Shown in pieces: positions 45,193 through 54,198 of a stretch of 64,000 nt of DNA. The DNA comes from Rothia endophytica. Its GTDB lineage: Bacteria; Actinomycetota; Actinomycetes; Actinomycetales; Micrococcaceae. Each line of letters opens with the position of its first letter. The stretch's first letter is position 1. The position numbers and the translations under genes are program-made. The notes under the pieces were generated by a model. That model did not search any database and was not told the DNA's origin. It was given only the letters and a program-made list of their open reading frames with translations. The stretch lies in NCBI RefSeq assembly GCF_928381505.1, contig NZ_CAKMSJ010000004.1:124001-188000 (forward strand), given 5' to 3'.

Positions 45193-45519
45193 GCTCTCTG
45201 CCCCTCAACGGTGCAAAGAATGCGCCGCGCCAACATTCCATACTTTGAAGCTATTTGTTGACATGCTAACCCCCGGGGTGATGAATTGCACACTGGGGAG
45301 TAAAAACAGCTAATTTACAGGGTTTTCGGTGTTCCGTGGGCCAGAGGGAGGCATCTTGAGCAGAGTTTTATAACGATTTGGTATACATCGTTACCAAATC
45401 GTTATATGCTGTTCAGAGCCCAATCAGCTTCTGGGAACTTCCACGAAGCAAGTAGAGCCAAAGACAGCCCAGTACAACAGGCGGGTTGCTGAAATTCTAA
45501 CGAAGGAAAAGGTATTAAC
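45193..45519. other. Intergenic leader region of the wall hydrolase gene
   Basis: A 327-bp stretch without a gene. It contains a perfect 15-bp inverted repeat (45369-45406). I looked for the c-di-AMP riboswitch that often precedes such genes in actinobacteria but could not match its core. Confidence 0.5.
45369..45406. repeat. Perfect 15-bp inverted repeat upstream of the wall hydrolase gene
   Basis: Arms TATAACGATTTGGTA (45369-45383) and its exact complement (45392-45406) with an 8-nt centre, about 115 bases before the start codon. It could be a regulator-binding site or an RNA hairpin in the leader; there is no T-tract for a terminator. Confidence 0.8.
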
Positions 45520-46353
45520 GTGCGTCGTTCACTCTCAGTAGGTGCGGTAGGTGTAGTTCTAGCAGGCGGTGCTTTTGCAGCCGCTAACGCAACCAATGAA
45601 GCTCCGCAGACCACCGCAGATAACGGTGCAGTAGTTTCTGCCCCCTTGCTCAAGTCATTAGCCCTGGCCGGCGAGGGCAAGATTGCTCTTTGGGGCGTGC
45701 CCGCTTACGTTGTGGCCCCCGAGAAGCCCGTTGAATCAACCCCCGTTGTTGAAGAAGCTGTTGCTGAAGAGGCTCCCGTTGAGGAAGCTCCTGTAGCTGA
45801 GGTAGTAGTTGAAGAGGCTCCTGTTGAAGAAGCACCTGTTGAAGAAGCTCCCGCAGAAGTTGCCGTTCAGGCTGAAACCGTAGAGGTTATCGAGGCTGCT
45901 CCTGTTGTTGAAGCTGCTCCTGTTGTTGAAGCTGCACCTGCTTCTGCTGTTGAAGCTGCACCTGCTGCTCCGGCTTCTGCACCGCAGCCTGCGCTGTCAG
46001 CAGCTAGCAACTCAGCTAAGCGTGATGCTGTAGTTGCAGCTGCCCGCGGTTACGCAGCGATGAACGCTCAGACCGACTGCACCATGCTGGCTACCAACTC
46101 ACTGCGCGCCGCTGGTATCAACTTCCACGGCTGGCCCATGGATTACATGCAACTGGGTACCGTTACTTCTAACCCCCAGCCTGGCGACCTCGTACTCTAC
46201 GCCTCCAACGGCTTCGGTCAGCAGCACATCGCTGTTTACATTGGCAACGGCCAGGCAGTGCACGGCGGCTGGAACGGCATGGGAACCTCCATCTTCTCAG
46301 TCAACCTGCCCACCGGTTCAGCACCTATCTTCGTCTCACCTGCTGGCCTGTAA
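45520..46353 (+). CDS. Secreted NlpC/P60-like peptidoglycan hydrolase with Glu-Ala-Pro repeats
   Basis: A 277-residue exported protein. A signal peptide covers about residues 1-26 (MRRSLSVGAVGVVLAGGAFA). From about 75 to 165 is a low-complexity linker of EAPVEEAPV- and VVEAAP-type repeats, which probably spans the wall. The C-terminal 110 residues look like a NlpC/P60 or CHAP domain: Cys in QTDCTMLATNSLRAAGI, the PQPGDLVLYASNG turn, and His in QQHIAVYIGNGQAVHGG. This gives a plausible Cys-His pair for cleaving peptide cross-links. The GTG start follows AAGG by seven bases. Confidence 0.85.
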   Translation: MRRSLSVGAVGVVLAGGAFAAANATNEAPQTTADNGAVVSAPLLKSLALAGEGKIALWGVPAYVVAPEKPVESTPVVEEAVAEEAPVEEAPVAEVVVEEAPVEEAPVEEAPAEVAVQAETVEVIEAAPVVEAAPVVEAAPASAVEAAPAAPASAPQPALSAASNSAKRDAVVAAARGYAAMNAQTDCTMLATNSLRAAGINFHGWPMDYMQLGTVTSNPQPGDLVLYASNGFGQQHIAVYIGNGQAVHGGWNGMGTSIFSVNLPTGSAPIFVSPAGL

Positions 46354-46378
46354 GGTCTAAGCCTCTCTAGCTTTTCCC

Positions 46379-46410
46379 AAGCGCCATCTCTTTTTCAAGA
46401 GGTGGCGCTT
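46379..46410 (+). terminator. Terminator of the wall hydrolase gene
   Basis: A 13-bp stem with one G-T pair (AAGCGCCATCTCT with AGAGGTGGCGCTT), loop TTTTCA, followed by TTGTCT. Confidence 0.85.
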
Positions 46411-46464
46411 TTGTCTACCCGGGTGTCCCCAGGGGCAGTAGACTCCCGATGGCTGGCCTAAGAA

Positions 46465-46499
46465 CTTTTGGTACACGTGCGTAACTCGTGTCACAAAAG
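46465..46499 (+). promoter_or_regulatory. Imperfect 13-bp inverted repeat before the AlbA_2 gene
   Basis: CTTTTGGTACACG (46465-46477) and CGTGTCACAAAAG (46487-46499) pair with two mismatches, 16 bases before the start codon. This is a candidate operator, possibly autoregulatory. Confidence 0.5.
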
Positions 46500-46514
46500 A
46501 TGTAGGGTGAATCT

Positions 46515-48167
46515 ATGCACGAGTTTTTGCGCGGTGATCCGGTGCGCGATGAGGTCAATCGTGTGCTGGGAGCTTTAGAAGATAACATCTGGTCTCACAC
46601 CTATGAATCACGCTACCTAGACTTCAAAGAAGAAGCTGGCCGGCGTAACGGTCGCGGCGAAATACTTCCCTCAAACCCACATAATGAGGAGGCCGCCTTT
46701 GCGCTGGCGGGGGAGGCCACCTGCATGGCTAACACTGAACACGGCGGTGCCCTGATTGTGGGAGTGGCAGATGGGGGTGACATTATCGGCACAGAGATGG
46801 ACGCCGCCTGGTTGCGGGGGCGTATTTACACGCTCACTGAGCACCAACTGACCGTGAGCATCCAGGAGGTGCACATTAGGGGCCGTAGGTTGCTCGTCAT
46901 CCTCGCTCCGCAAGCTATAGAGCCTGTGCCCTGGAAAGGAGTCATTCACTGGAGAGTCAAAGACCAGTGTGTCGCAGTGACCAAGGAAGCATGGCTAGAG
47001 AGACAGGGTCGAAGCTTGAGCTTTGACTGGTCAGCGCAAGATTCTAAAATCCCTATTTACCACATGCGCCCTGCCGCCTTAGACGCCGCTCGTAGTTTTT
47101 TGGCGGCAACGGGTCTGCCCAACCACCTAGATTTATCTAGGACTGATGATGAGGATTTGTTGCGCCGGCTGGGAGTGGTAACTGCCCAGAACACCTTCAC
47201 CAACGCTGGTTACCTGTTGTTTATTGGACGTGGGCAGCCAGATATTATCTACCGCTTCTTCGCCAAAAACCGTAAATACTCTGTGCTGCCACCGATCTAT
47301 CAGGAAGGCCAGACGCCTCCGCGTGTCTCCCTGCTGGAGGAACTTGCCACGGTGTTCACCCACATTGATCGTGCAACCCGTATTTGCGTCCTGGAAACTG
47401 AACTTGAATGTGCGGCTGAAACCGGTGAAGGCGACTACAAGAGCCTGCAGGATGTTGATCTGGCAACCTATGAGAAGCCGGGAAGGTTGCTCACTCAAGT
47501 GCCCCCGCGGGCTATTAAAGAAGCCCTTATTAACGGGGTAGCGCATCGAGACTGGGCATCGCCCGCTCCTGTGGATATATGGCATTCAGCTAGTGATGTG
47601 ATGGTTGTTTCTATTGGCGGGTTCTTTGGCGGGGTGACCTCCGAGAATCTTGAAAGCCACCCACCCAGATCCCGGAACAATGCTCTGGTCCAGGTGTTGG
47701 TTGAGCTTCGCCTGATGGATTACCAGGGCGGAGGTATCGCTACCATGCGTCGAGAAATGCTAAAGCGTGGCATGCCTGCCCCACGGATTGAGGAAGTAGC
47801 TGATGGTTATGCTGTGAGGGTTCTACTGACTGCTGATGATCAAGATATGGTGTGGGCGCGGTTTGTTAGAGAGCTAGCCCCTCGACGTTTGCGCCGGGAC
47901 CTTGACCTTCTGGTTCTACTGCACCATATCGTTACCCATGGTTATGTCACTCTCAGTTCAGCCCAAGAATTAACGACCAAGCCGGAGCGTCAGTGTCTTA
48001 ACGCCCTTGTTAGCCTCCAAAAATTACATCTGGACGGGGAGCCAGTAGTTTTTGCTAACCCCTGCCGCCCGGGCGCAGAGGAGACCCTGTGGGAACTTAC
48101 CGACACGGCGGTGAAGAAACTGAATGCTCTGCGAGACCGGTACGCTTCCACCGGTCAGGATGCCTAG
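46515..48167 (+). CDS. AlbA_2 (Schlafen-like) domain protein with C-terminal ATPase-like domain
   Basis: A 550-residue protein. Residues about 25-155 match the AlbA_2/Schlafen DNA- or RNA-binding domain: ESRYLDFKEEAGR, then EEAAFALAGEATCMANTEHGGALIVGVAD. Residues about 325-430 resemble HATPase_c_4 found with AlbA_2 proteins: PRAIKEALINGVAHRDW (Asn motif), SIGGFFGGVTSENL and GGGIATMRREML. The C-terminus is probably a winged helix. Such proteins are called putative transcriptional regulators or RecG-like helicases, although no helicase motors are present. A palindrome lies directly before the gene. No partner gene is coupled to it. Confidence 0.8.
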   Translation: MHEFLRGDPVRDEVNRVLGALEDNIWSHTYESRYLDFKEEAGRRNGRGEILPSNPHNEEAAFALAGEATCMANTEHGGALIVGVADGGDIIGTEMDAAWLRGRIYTLTEHQLTVSIQEVHIRGRRLLVILAPQAIEPVPWKGVIHWRVKDQCVAVTKEAWLERQGRSLSFDWSAQDSKIPIYHMRPAALDAARSFLAATGLPNHLDLSRTDDEDLLRRLGVVTAQNTFTNAGYLLFIGRGQPDIIYRFFAKNRKYSVLPPIYQEGQTPPRVSLLEELATVFTHIDRATRICVLETELECAAETGEGDYKSLQDVDLATYEKPGRLLTQVPPRAIKEALINGVAHRDWASPAPVDIWHSASDVMVVSIGGFFGGVTSENLESHPPRSRNNALVQVLVELRLMDYQGGGIATMRREMLKRGMPAPRIEEVADGYAVRVLLTADDQDMVWARFVRELAPRRLRRDLDLLVLLHHIVTHGYVTLSSAQELTTKPERQCLNALVSLQKLHLDGEPVVFANPCRPGAEETLWELTDTAVKKLNALRDRYASTGQDA

Positions 48168-48326
48168 GGGGGTAGCAACTTTCCCTGCTGTGGTTCGTGG
48201 TCTTAGTTACATGCCTGTCGAATGCCCTAGAGGCAGGTCATAAACTTGTAACAATAATTGTCCTAGCTGGCCACGCCGGGTATAGGCTCAGACAATACGC
48301 CCATGTATCCGAAAGGCAAACGACCC

Positions 48327-49463
48327 ATGGCAGGTTTTACTACTCGCGCTATTCATGCCCTCCACGACCTCGAAGAAAACGCGGTTGTTCCCCCCATCTA
48401 TACCTCAACCACTTTTGGCCAGCCCACTGACGGCACCGAAGGCCCCTTCGAATACCAGCGCGGCGGTAACCCCACTCGTTCCAATGCCGAAATCACTCTG
48501 GCCGCCCTAGAAGGCGCTGAGCACGCCTATGTCTATGCCACTGGCATGGGCGCTACCGCCGCTGCCATGGGAATCCTTAAGGCAGGTCAGACCATTATGC
48601 TGGGCATGCCCGTTTACGGCGGTAACTACCGCATGGCAACCATCGAGATGCCCAAGCGCGGGGTCAGCTACGAGTTCGTTCACGACTTCACCGCTCTCAC
48701 CGACGCTGACTTTGAGGGCAAAGACGTGGGCATGATCTTTTTGGAGACCCCCACCAACCCCACCCTGCGCGTTATTGACATCAAAGCAATAGCTGAAATC
48801 GCTCACCGCAACGGTGCCCTGCTGGTCGTCGATAACACCTTTATGACCCCCTACCTGCAGCGCCCCCTAGAACTAGGTGCCGATATCGTCGTGCAGTCCG
48901 CCACCAAGTACCTAAGCGGTCACGCTGACCTACTGGCAGGCGTCGCCACCACGAACGATGCCGCCCTGGCGGACGAACTCTTCAAGGCCCAGCTGATTAC
49001 CGGCAACGTGCTCTCACCCATCGACTCCTACCGCCTGATTCAGTCGGTCAAGACTCTGGCGATCCGCATGGATCGCCAGCAGCAGAACACCGCCCGTGTG
49101 CTGGAGGCAGTCGCCGCCCACCCCGCCGTCCAAGACGTCTACTTCCCCGGATCCTACAGCGCCAAAGAAGCAGAACTGCAGGCCGCGCAGGCGACCGGTA
49201 ACGGCGCGCTCTTCTCTTTCACCATGGCAGAAGGCAAGGACATCAAAGCCTTCTTAGACGCTCTACAGGTCTTCACCTTCGCCGTCTCCCTGGGCGGCAT
49301 CGAGTCGCTCGTCTGCCTGCCCTCCACCATGACCCAGGGCGCCTTCAGCGACGAGGATCTTGAAGCCTCAGGCATGACCAAGCGCCTGGTGCGTGTGGCC
49401 GTCGGTATCGAAGAAGCAGAGGATCTCACCGCCGATATCATCGCAGCCCTCGACGCCGCCTAA
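48327..49463 (+). CDS. Trans-sulfuration PLP enzyme (cystathionine/methionine gamma-lyase or synthase family)
   Basis: A 378-residue Cys/Met-metabolism PLP enzyme. PLP Lys194 is in QSATKYLSGHADLLAG. FEYQRGGNPTRSNAE, YATGMGATAAAMG and FLETPTNPTLRVIDI are the substrate and cofactor segments. SLGGIESLVCLPSTMTQGAF is the C-terminal signature. Sequence alone does not separate gamma-lyase from gamma-synthase. The next three genes encode an amino-acid importer, so catabolism of an imported sulfur amino acid is likely. I chose ATG 48327, preceded by GAAAGG; an ATG eight codons earlier is possible. Confidence 0.88.
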   Translation: MAGFTTRAIHALHDLEENAVVPPIYTSTTFGQPTDGTEGPFEYQRGGNPTRSNAEITLAALEGAEHAYVYATGMGATAAAMGILKAGQTIMLGMPVYGGNYRMATIEMPKRGVSYEFVHDFTALTDADFEGKDVGMIFLETPTNPTLRVIDIKAIAEIAHRNGALLVVDNTFMTPYLQRPLELGADIVVQSATKYLSGHADLLAGVATTNDAALADELFKAQLITGNVLSPIDSYRLIQSVKTLAIRMDRQQQNTARVLEAVAAHPAVQDVYFPGSYSAKEAELQAAQATGNGALFSFTMAEGKDIKAFLDALQVFTFAVSLGGIESLVCLPSTMTQGAFSDEDLEASGMTKRLVRVAVGIEEAEDLTADIIAALDAA

Positions 49464-49508
49464 ACTATCAGTAATTACTCCCTTTTCCCTGCCCAGAAAG
49501 GCAATACC

Positions 49509-50324
49509 ATGCATGTAAACCGTCGTGCCATGTTCTCACTCACCGGGGCCGGTGCCCTTGCCCTAGCGCTGGCTGCCTGCGGTGGCTCATCAGAGAATTC
49601 TTCAACCGCTGCTGCCGATAAGCTCCAGTCCATCAAGGACGCCGGCAAAATCCGCGTGGGCTTTGAAGGTACCTTCGCCCCCTGGAACTACCACAACGAA
49701 ACCGGTGAGCTAGTAGGCATGGAGAAGGAGATCGCTGACCTAATCGCCGCTGACCTCGGTGTTGAAGCTGAATACATCGAAACCCAGTGGGACTCCCTGA
49801 TCGCAGGTGTGGACGCTGACCGCTATGACATCGTCATTAACAACGTTTCACCCACCGCGGAGCGCCAGGAAAAGTACGATTTCTCGGTGCCCTACGTGGC
49901 ATCCGAAGGCAAGGTTGCTGTGCTGGATAGCTCAGAGCTGCAGTCCGTCAGCGACCTGAACGGCGCCACCGCAGCTAGCTCCGAGACCTCCAACTTCCGT
50001 ACCCTGCTGGAAGAAGCTGGCGCTCAGATGACTATCGTGACCGGCTTTGATGAGGCCATCGAACAGGTGCTCACCGGCCGCGTGGACGCCTGCGGTAATG
50101 ATGCCGTTACCTTCTCCTACTACCAGGAACAGCACCCCGATGCTCCCATCCGCCTGCTGGACGGCATTCTGGGTGAACCCTCAGAGGCTGCAATTTTGAT
50201 GCCCAAGGGCGCCACCAGCCTGCAGGACGCCATCAACGAGTCCCTGAAGAAGCACATGGAGAACGGCGACTTCAAGGCAATTTTCGAGAAGTACGTCGGG
50301 ATTGACCTGACCCCCGCGTCCTAA
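49509..50324 (+). CDS. Amino-acid ABC transporter binding lipoprotein (cystine-type)
   Basis: Family 3 solute-binding protein of 271 residues. The lipobox LAAC lies near residue 24. The mature part starts with LQSIKDAGKIRVGFEGTFAPWNYHNETGELVGMEKEIADLIA (in parts), the usual family opening, followed by QWDSLIAGVDADRYDIVINN and the PTAERQEKYDFSVPY hinge. It lies 45 bases after the trans-sulfuration enzyme gene, with a permease and ATPase gene after it, so cystine or a related sulfur amino acid is the likely ligand. Confidence 0.88.
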   Translation: MHVNRRAMFSLTGAGALALALAACGGSSENSSTAAADKLQSIKDAGKIRVGFEGTFAPWNYHNETGELVGMEKEIADLIAADLGVEAEYIETQWDSLIAGVDADRYDIVINNVSPTAERQEKYDFSVPYVASEGKVAVLDSSELQSVSDLNGATAASSETSNFRTLLEEAGAQMTIVTGFDEAIEQVLTGRVDACGNDAVTFSYYQEQHPDAPIRLLDGILGEPSEAAILMPKGATSLQDAINESLKKHMENGDFKAIFEKYVGIDLTPAS

Positions 50325-50348
50325 GGCGCACCTCTACCCTAGGACACC

Positions 50349-51026
50349 ATGGATCGTTATATAGAGCTCTGGGTGGAATCCCTGCCGCAGCTGCTACTGG
50401 CCGCTGCGCAGGTCACCATCCCTCTCACCATCATCGCTTTTGTGCTCTCGCTGGTGATTGGCCTGTTCTCCACCGCAGCTCGCAATTTGGGCAAGTTCAA
50501 CCCGCTCAACTGGCTAGCCACCGTGTATGTGTGGTTCTTTCGCGGCACCCCACTGCTGGTTCAACTCTTCTTGGTGTTCTACGGTCTGCCCCGCGTGGGA
50601 ATTACCCTGGACACCTGGAGTGCTGCCATCATTGCGCTGAGCCTCAACACCGGTGCTTACGTGGCGGAGACCTTCCGCTCTGCTTACGCCTCGATTCCGC
50701 GCGGCCAGTTTGAAGCGGCTCGCACCCTGAACTTCACCCGGGCTCAGACCCTGCGCCACGTGGTGATACCGCAGGCAACCCGCATCGCCCTGCCTCCGCT
50801 GGGCAATGACCTGATTGACCTGGTCAAGGGAACCTCCCTGGTCTCGGTGATCTCTATGGTGGATCTCTTCCAGTCCGGTAAGCAGGTGGCAGCCCGAACC
50901 TTCGAGCCCCTGGCCATGTACCTTGAGGTCGCAGCCATCTACCTGGTTATTTTCACCCTGCTCTCCATCGGTCAGCAGTACCTGGAAAAGCGCACCAGCC
51001 GCTACGTAAGGACCGCCAATGCTTAG
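50349..51026 (+). CDS. Amino-acid ABC transporter permease
   Basis: Membrane permease of 225 residues of the HisMQ family. TVYVWFFRGTPLLVQLFLVFYGLP and AYVAETFRSAYASIPRGQFEAARTLNFTRAQTLRHVVIPQA (given in parts) are the diagnostic motifs, including the EAA loop. LGNDLIDLVKGTSLVSVISM follows as in polar amino-acid permeases. It overlaps the ATPase gene by eight bases. Confidence 0.92.
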   Translation: MDRYIELWVESLPQLLLAAAQVTIPLTIIAFVLSLVIGLFSTAARNLGKFNPLNWLATVYVWFFRGTPLLVQLFLVFYGLPRVGITLDTWSAAIIALSLNTGAYVAETFRSAYASIPRGQFEAARTLNFTRAQTLRHVVIPQATRIALPPLGNDLIDLVKGTSLVSVISMVDLFQSGKQVAARTFEPLAMYLEVAAIYLVIFTLLSIGQQYLEKRTSRYVRTANA

Positions 51027-51768
51027 CGTTAAGAACCTGTCAAAGAGCTTTGACGGTAACACCATTTTGAACGATATTTCCCTGGACGTTGCCGCTGGGG
51101 AAACCACGGTCATTCTGGGGCCCTCTGGCTCGGGTAAATCTACCCTGCTGCGATGCCTTAACCTCCTGGAAACCCCTGAATCGGGTCAGCTTTCCATCGA
51201 GGGTGATACCGTCGATTTTGGCACTGACCTCACCGACGAGCAGGTGCGTACCACCCGCCAGCACTCTGCCATGGTCTTTCAGAACTTCAACCTCTTCCCG
51301 CACCTGACCGCCCAGCAGAACGTTGCCCTGGCACCGGTGCTCAACGGTAAAAAGAGCAAAGCTGAGGCTAAGAAGCTGGCAGGCCAGTTACTGGCTAAGG
51401 TGGGTTTGGAGCACAAGGCTGATGCCTACCCCGATAACCTTTCCGGTGGCCAGCAGCAGCGCGTAGCTATCGCCCGTGCCCTGGCGGTAGCCCCCGACTA
51501 CCTGCTCTTCGATGAACCCACCAGCGCCCTGGACCCAGAGCTTGAAGCCGAGGTGATTCAGGTGCTGATGGGCCTCGCAGCTGAAAAGCGCTCCCTGGTA
51601 GTGGTTACCCACAACATGGCCTTCGCGCGCCGCGTGGCTGACCGCATCATCTTTCTGGACGGCGGGAAGGTAGCCTACAACGGTGCACCGGCTGGCTTCT
51701 TCTCCTCGGATCACGCCCGCATTCAGCGCTTCCTGCAGATCTTTGAGATGCCGGACTACAAGATTTAG
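51019..51768 (+). CDS. Amino-acid ABC transporter ATPase
   Basis: ATPase of 249 residues. Walker A is GPSGSGKSTLL, the signature is LSGGQQQRVAIARAL, Walker B is LLFDEPTSALDPE and the switch is VVTHNM. HSAMVFQNFNLFPHLTAQQN is the Q-loop region typical of polar amino-acid importers. It completes the four-gene unit that begins with the trans-sulfuration enzyme at 48327. Confidence 0.93.
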   Translation: MLSVKNLSKSFDGNTILNDISLDVAAGETTVILGPSGSGKSTLLRCLNLLETPESGQLSIEGDTVDFGTDLTDEQVRTTRQHSAMVFQNFNLFPHLTAQQNVALAPVLNGKKSKAEAKKLAGQLLAKVGLEHKADAYPDNLSGGQQQRVAIARALAVAPDYLLFDEPTSALDPELEAEVIQVLMGLAAEKRSLVVVTHNMAFARRVADRIIFLDGGKVAYNGAPAGFFSSDHARIQRFLQIFEMPDYKI

Positions 51769-51787
51769 CCGCTCACCCGGCGTTCCC

Positions 51788-51950
51788 CTAAAAATACCCG
51801 CTTTGTCTGACCGGTGCCCGCTATGGTGGGCCCATATTCCCGCAGTTGTAACGGTGGCGGGGCAGCGTCAGCGATAGCGAAGGTGCCCGTTTTGTACCGT
51901 TAGCACTCGATTCAGGGGGTTATACCTGCCCGACAAAGTGGGTGTTTTAG
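51788..51950. repeat. Imperfect long inverted repeat with TACCCGCTTTGT core
   Basis: Arms of about 20 bases at 51788-51807 and 51932-51950 are complementary with about three mismatches and one gap, enclosing 124 bases that contain a further related word (GTGCCCGTTTTGTAC). The core TACCCGCTTTGT recurs in the perfect hairpin at 61966-62033. It lies between convergent genes. Confidence 0.65.
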
Positions 51951-51968
51951 ACTTAGGATGCCGGTGCT

Positions 51969-53879
51969 CTAGTCCTGTAAGAAAGCCTTGACGATGGGCT
52001 GCCCGGTGACTGACCCAAAGTCGCCGTCCTCAACTACTAAAGCTACCGCCATGTCCTCGTGCACGGCGATGACCCATGAGTGGGTCTTGGGTGGGGTTTC
52101 TTTACCGTACTCGGCGGTGCCGGTTTTACCTAGTGCGGTATCCGGGGTCAGCTGGCGCAAATCGCCCAGGGACCCTTCGGTGACAACAGCCCGCATCATG
52201 GTTTTCAGCTGCTCTGATTCATCGGACGTTACAGCGGCTCCTGCTGCCGGCTGGGCGTCCGCTAGGTCCTGGCCTTTGACGAGCACCGGTGTAACTATCT
52301 GCCCTTGAGCTGCGGTGGCCGCCAGCACCGCCATAGAAAGAGGTGATACCGACACTTCGCCCTGACCAATCAGGGAGGCAGCGTGCAGGGCCTGGGTATC
52401 TGCATCGGGCACGTTGCCCATGAAAGTATCGACACCCAAATCCAAGGTCATCCCCACACCCAGCCCGTGGGCTGCTTCTTGAAGGTTAGCCTGCGAAACG
52501 GTATCGCGCTCATTGATAAAGGCGGTGTTTGCTGAATGTGCCAGAGCAGTGGTGAGGGTCTGTGTGCCCGTGGCGGACGCCGGGTAGCCTGGTGCGTTTT
52601 TGAAGGTCACCCCGTCCACATTCACCGAGTCAGTAATTTCAACCTGCGACTCGGGAGTCTTACCCTGGCGTAGCAGAGCTAGAGCTGATGCTACCTTGAA
52701 GATGGACCCCGGGGCGTACTGGGCGAGCAAGGCAGTGGAAAAACCTTCGGAGGCTTCAGCGTTGGCGGCTGCCAGCAGTTCACCGGTGGACAGTCTCAGA
52801 GCTACCAGGGCGCTAGGGGAGTCCTGGTCTTTAAGAAGGTCCACCGCTTTTTCTTGTAATTTCACATCCAGGGTGGTGGCTAGGTCGGTGCCGTGGGTGG
52901 GTTCAACGCTGACCAGGTTTTTCAGGGTTTCCTGGCTGGTCTTGGCGCCGGTTTCATCAATCTCAACCAGGCTTACGGTGTAACCCACCGACCCGGCTAG
53001 TAAGTCGTTGAAGCGTCCCTGTAAGCCGCCGCGTCCAATGGTTTCACCGCCCAAGAGCTTGCCTTCTGATGCCTCGATGTCCTCTGCGGTTGCTTCACCC
53101 ACACGTCCTAAAATATCGGGGGCAAAGTTGCTGCTGGGTGCCAGGGGTAGTTCCCCTGCCGCGCCGTGATATCCCTCGATAGCGTCCAGCGCCTGCTGGT
53201 CTAGGGCGTCAAAGGCGGGCTGGCGCAGGGTAATAGCCTGGACAAATTGCTGCTCGCCACCTGCCTGAACCGCCGACCAGTAGGTATCAGGGTCAATTTC
53301 AACTAGTCTCGCAAGAGCGCGGGCTGATGCCTCCTGCACGGCGGGGTCGCTGACCTTAGATTTATCAATGCCCAGGTTGACCACCGGTCGCAGGGTCACA
53401 ATCTTTTCGCCCCTCGCCCCGGTAATATCACCGCGTGCTGCGGCACTGGTTTCGAGGCGTAGCGCCTGAGCCTCTGCCAGATCTGGGTGGATGCTGGCGG
53501 GTGTCCAGCGGTAGACCCATTCCCCTCCTTCTTCAAGCAGGGTGGCCTCGGTGGTGTAGTCAAAAGTCTGGGCTGAACCGGGAACTCTCCAGGACCATTT
53601 CAGGGTCGCCTTCTGGCCCTCGTCCGCTTTTGCCAGGGACTCCACCGTGACGGTTGGGGCGGCGGTCTTCATGTAACCCACTGCCCGGTTGAAATCGTCC
53701 GCGCCAGTCGGAACGTCCTGGCTGAGCTTGATACCGCTCAAATCTTTTGTGGAAAGCCCCTGGGCTAGCTGCTCAGCGAACTCCTGCGCCCCCGAACCAG
53801 ACGAACAGGCGGCGAGAGCTGGAACGAGCAGGGCGGACGCTGAGGCGGCGATAAAGACGCGGCGGGAAAGGGTAGCCAT
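51969..53879 (-). CDS. Penicillin-binding transpeptidase with NTF2-like (MecA_N) domain
   Basis: Class B penicillin-binding protein of 636 residues that cross-links peptidoglycan outside the membrane. Active-site motifs are Ser392-x-x-Lys395 (APGSIFKVASALALL), Ser449-Ala-Asn451 (AHSANTAF) and Lys585-Thr-Gly (LGKTGTAEYG). Residues about 28-140 fit the NTF2-like MecA_N domain, and 155-310 the PBP dimerisation region. Unusually for this enzyme class it begins with a twin-arginine lipoprotein signal (LSRRVFIAASASALL, lipobox ALAAC at about 21-25) rather than a membrane anchor. It is monocistronic. Its role in beta-lactam response is unknown. Confidence 0.92.
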   Translation of the reverse strand: MATLSRRVFIAASASALLVPALAACSSGSGAQEFAEQLAQGLSTKDLSGIKLSQDVPTGADDFNRAVGYMKTAAPTVTVESLAKADEGQKATLKWSWRVPGSAQTFDYTTEATLLEEGGEWVYRWTPASIHPDLAEAQALRLETSAAARGDITGARGEKIVTLRPVVNLGIDKSKVSDPAVQEASARALARLVEIDPDTYWSAVQAGGEQQFVQAITLRQPAFDALDQQALDAIEGYHGAAGELPLAPSSNFAPDILGRVGEATAEDIEASEGKLLGGETIGRGGLQGRFNDLLAGSVGYTVSLVEIDETGAKTSQETLKNLVSVEPTHGTDLATTLDVKLQEKAVDLLKDQDSPSALVALRLSTGELLAAANAEASEGFSTALLAQYAPGSIFKVASALALLRQGKTPESQVEITDSVNVDGVTFKNAPGYPASATGTQTLTTALAHSANTAFINERDTVSQANLQEAAHGLGVGMTLDLGVDTFMGNVPDADTQALHAASLIGQGEVSVSPLSMAVLAATAAQGQIVTPVLVKGQDLADAQPAAGAAVTSDESEQLKTMMRAVVTEGSLGDLRQLTPDTALGKTGTAEYGKETPPKTHSWVIAVHEDMAVALVVEDGDFGSVTGQPIVKAFLQD

Positions 53880-54198
53880 GAGAACAGTATAATCAGTGAC
53901 CCACCTTACCGTCGGTATCTGCCTAGCTCTTACTCTCGGGTTTCACAAAGGGGAAGGCCAGTACGCCGCGGATTTCGGTTCGTAACACAATGAGGCGGTG
54001 CCCAGTTCTATATCATCGCGCACGTGAATCTCGTTCTCTCGCGCCAGCTCCATGAGCACCTTATAGTCAGCGCTCATGGTGATGGGTTGCGCCACGACCT
54101 CAGAGAACATCCAGTGCGCTGGACTGGCTGGCCCAGCGCAGTGTCTCCTTCATCCCGGTTACCTAGAGCGGCGGTATGTTGCTGTGTAAAATTGTGAC
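53880..54198. other. Intergenic region at the left edge of the decayed defence region
   Basis: About 320 bases between the PBP and the HsdR fragment. It holds only a short minus-strand frame (53943-54110) that may be a remnant. Confidence 0.5.
53943..54110 (-). pseudogene. Short frame, possible gene remnant
   Basis: A 55-codon frame whose product would contain SADYKVLMELARENEIHVRDD and CYEPKSAAYW. It looks protein-like in composition but has no Shine-Dalgarno and no recognised family. Given the broken genes next to it, a remnant is the best guess. Confidence 0.25.

Noticed and set aside
45193..45519. Possible c-di-AMP (ydaO) riboswitch before the wall hydrolase gene
   Set aside because: The genomic context is right, but the conserved core words of that riboswitch could not be matched; only an inverted repeat is present.
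48168..48326. Possible SAM or other riboswitch before the trans-sulfuration enzyme gene
   Set aside because: A weak GCCTG/CAGGT pairing is present, but the S-box GCAACC and GGTGCT elements are absent.
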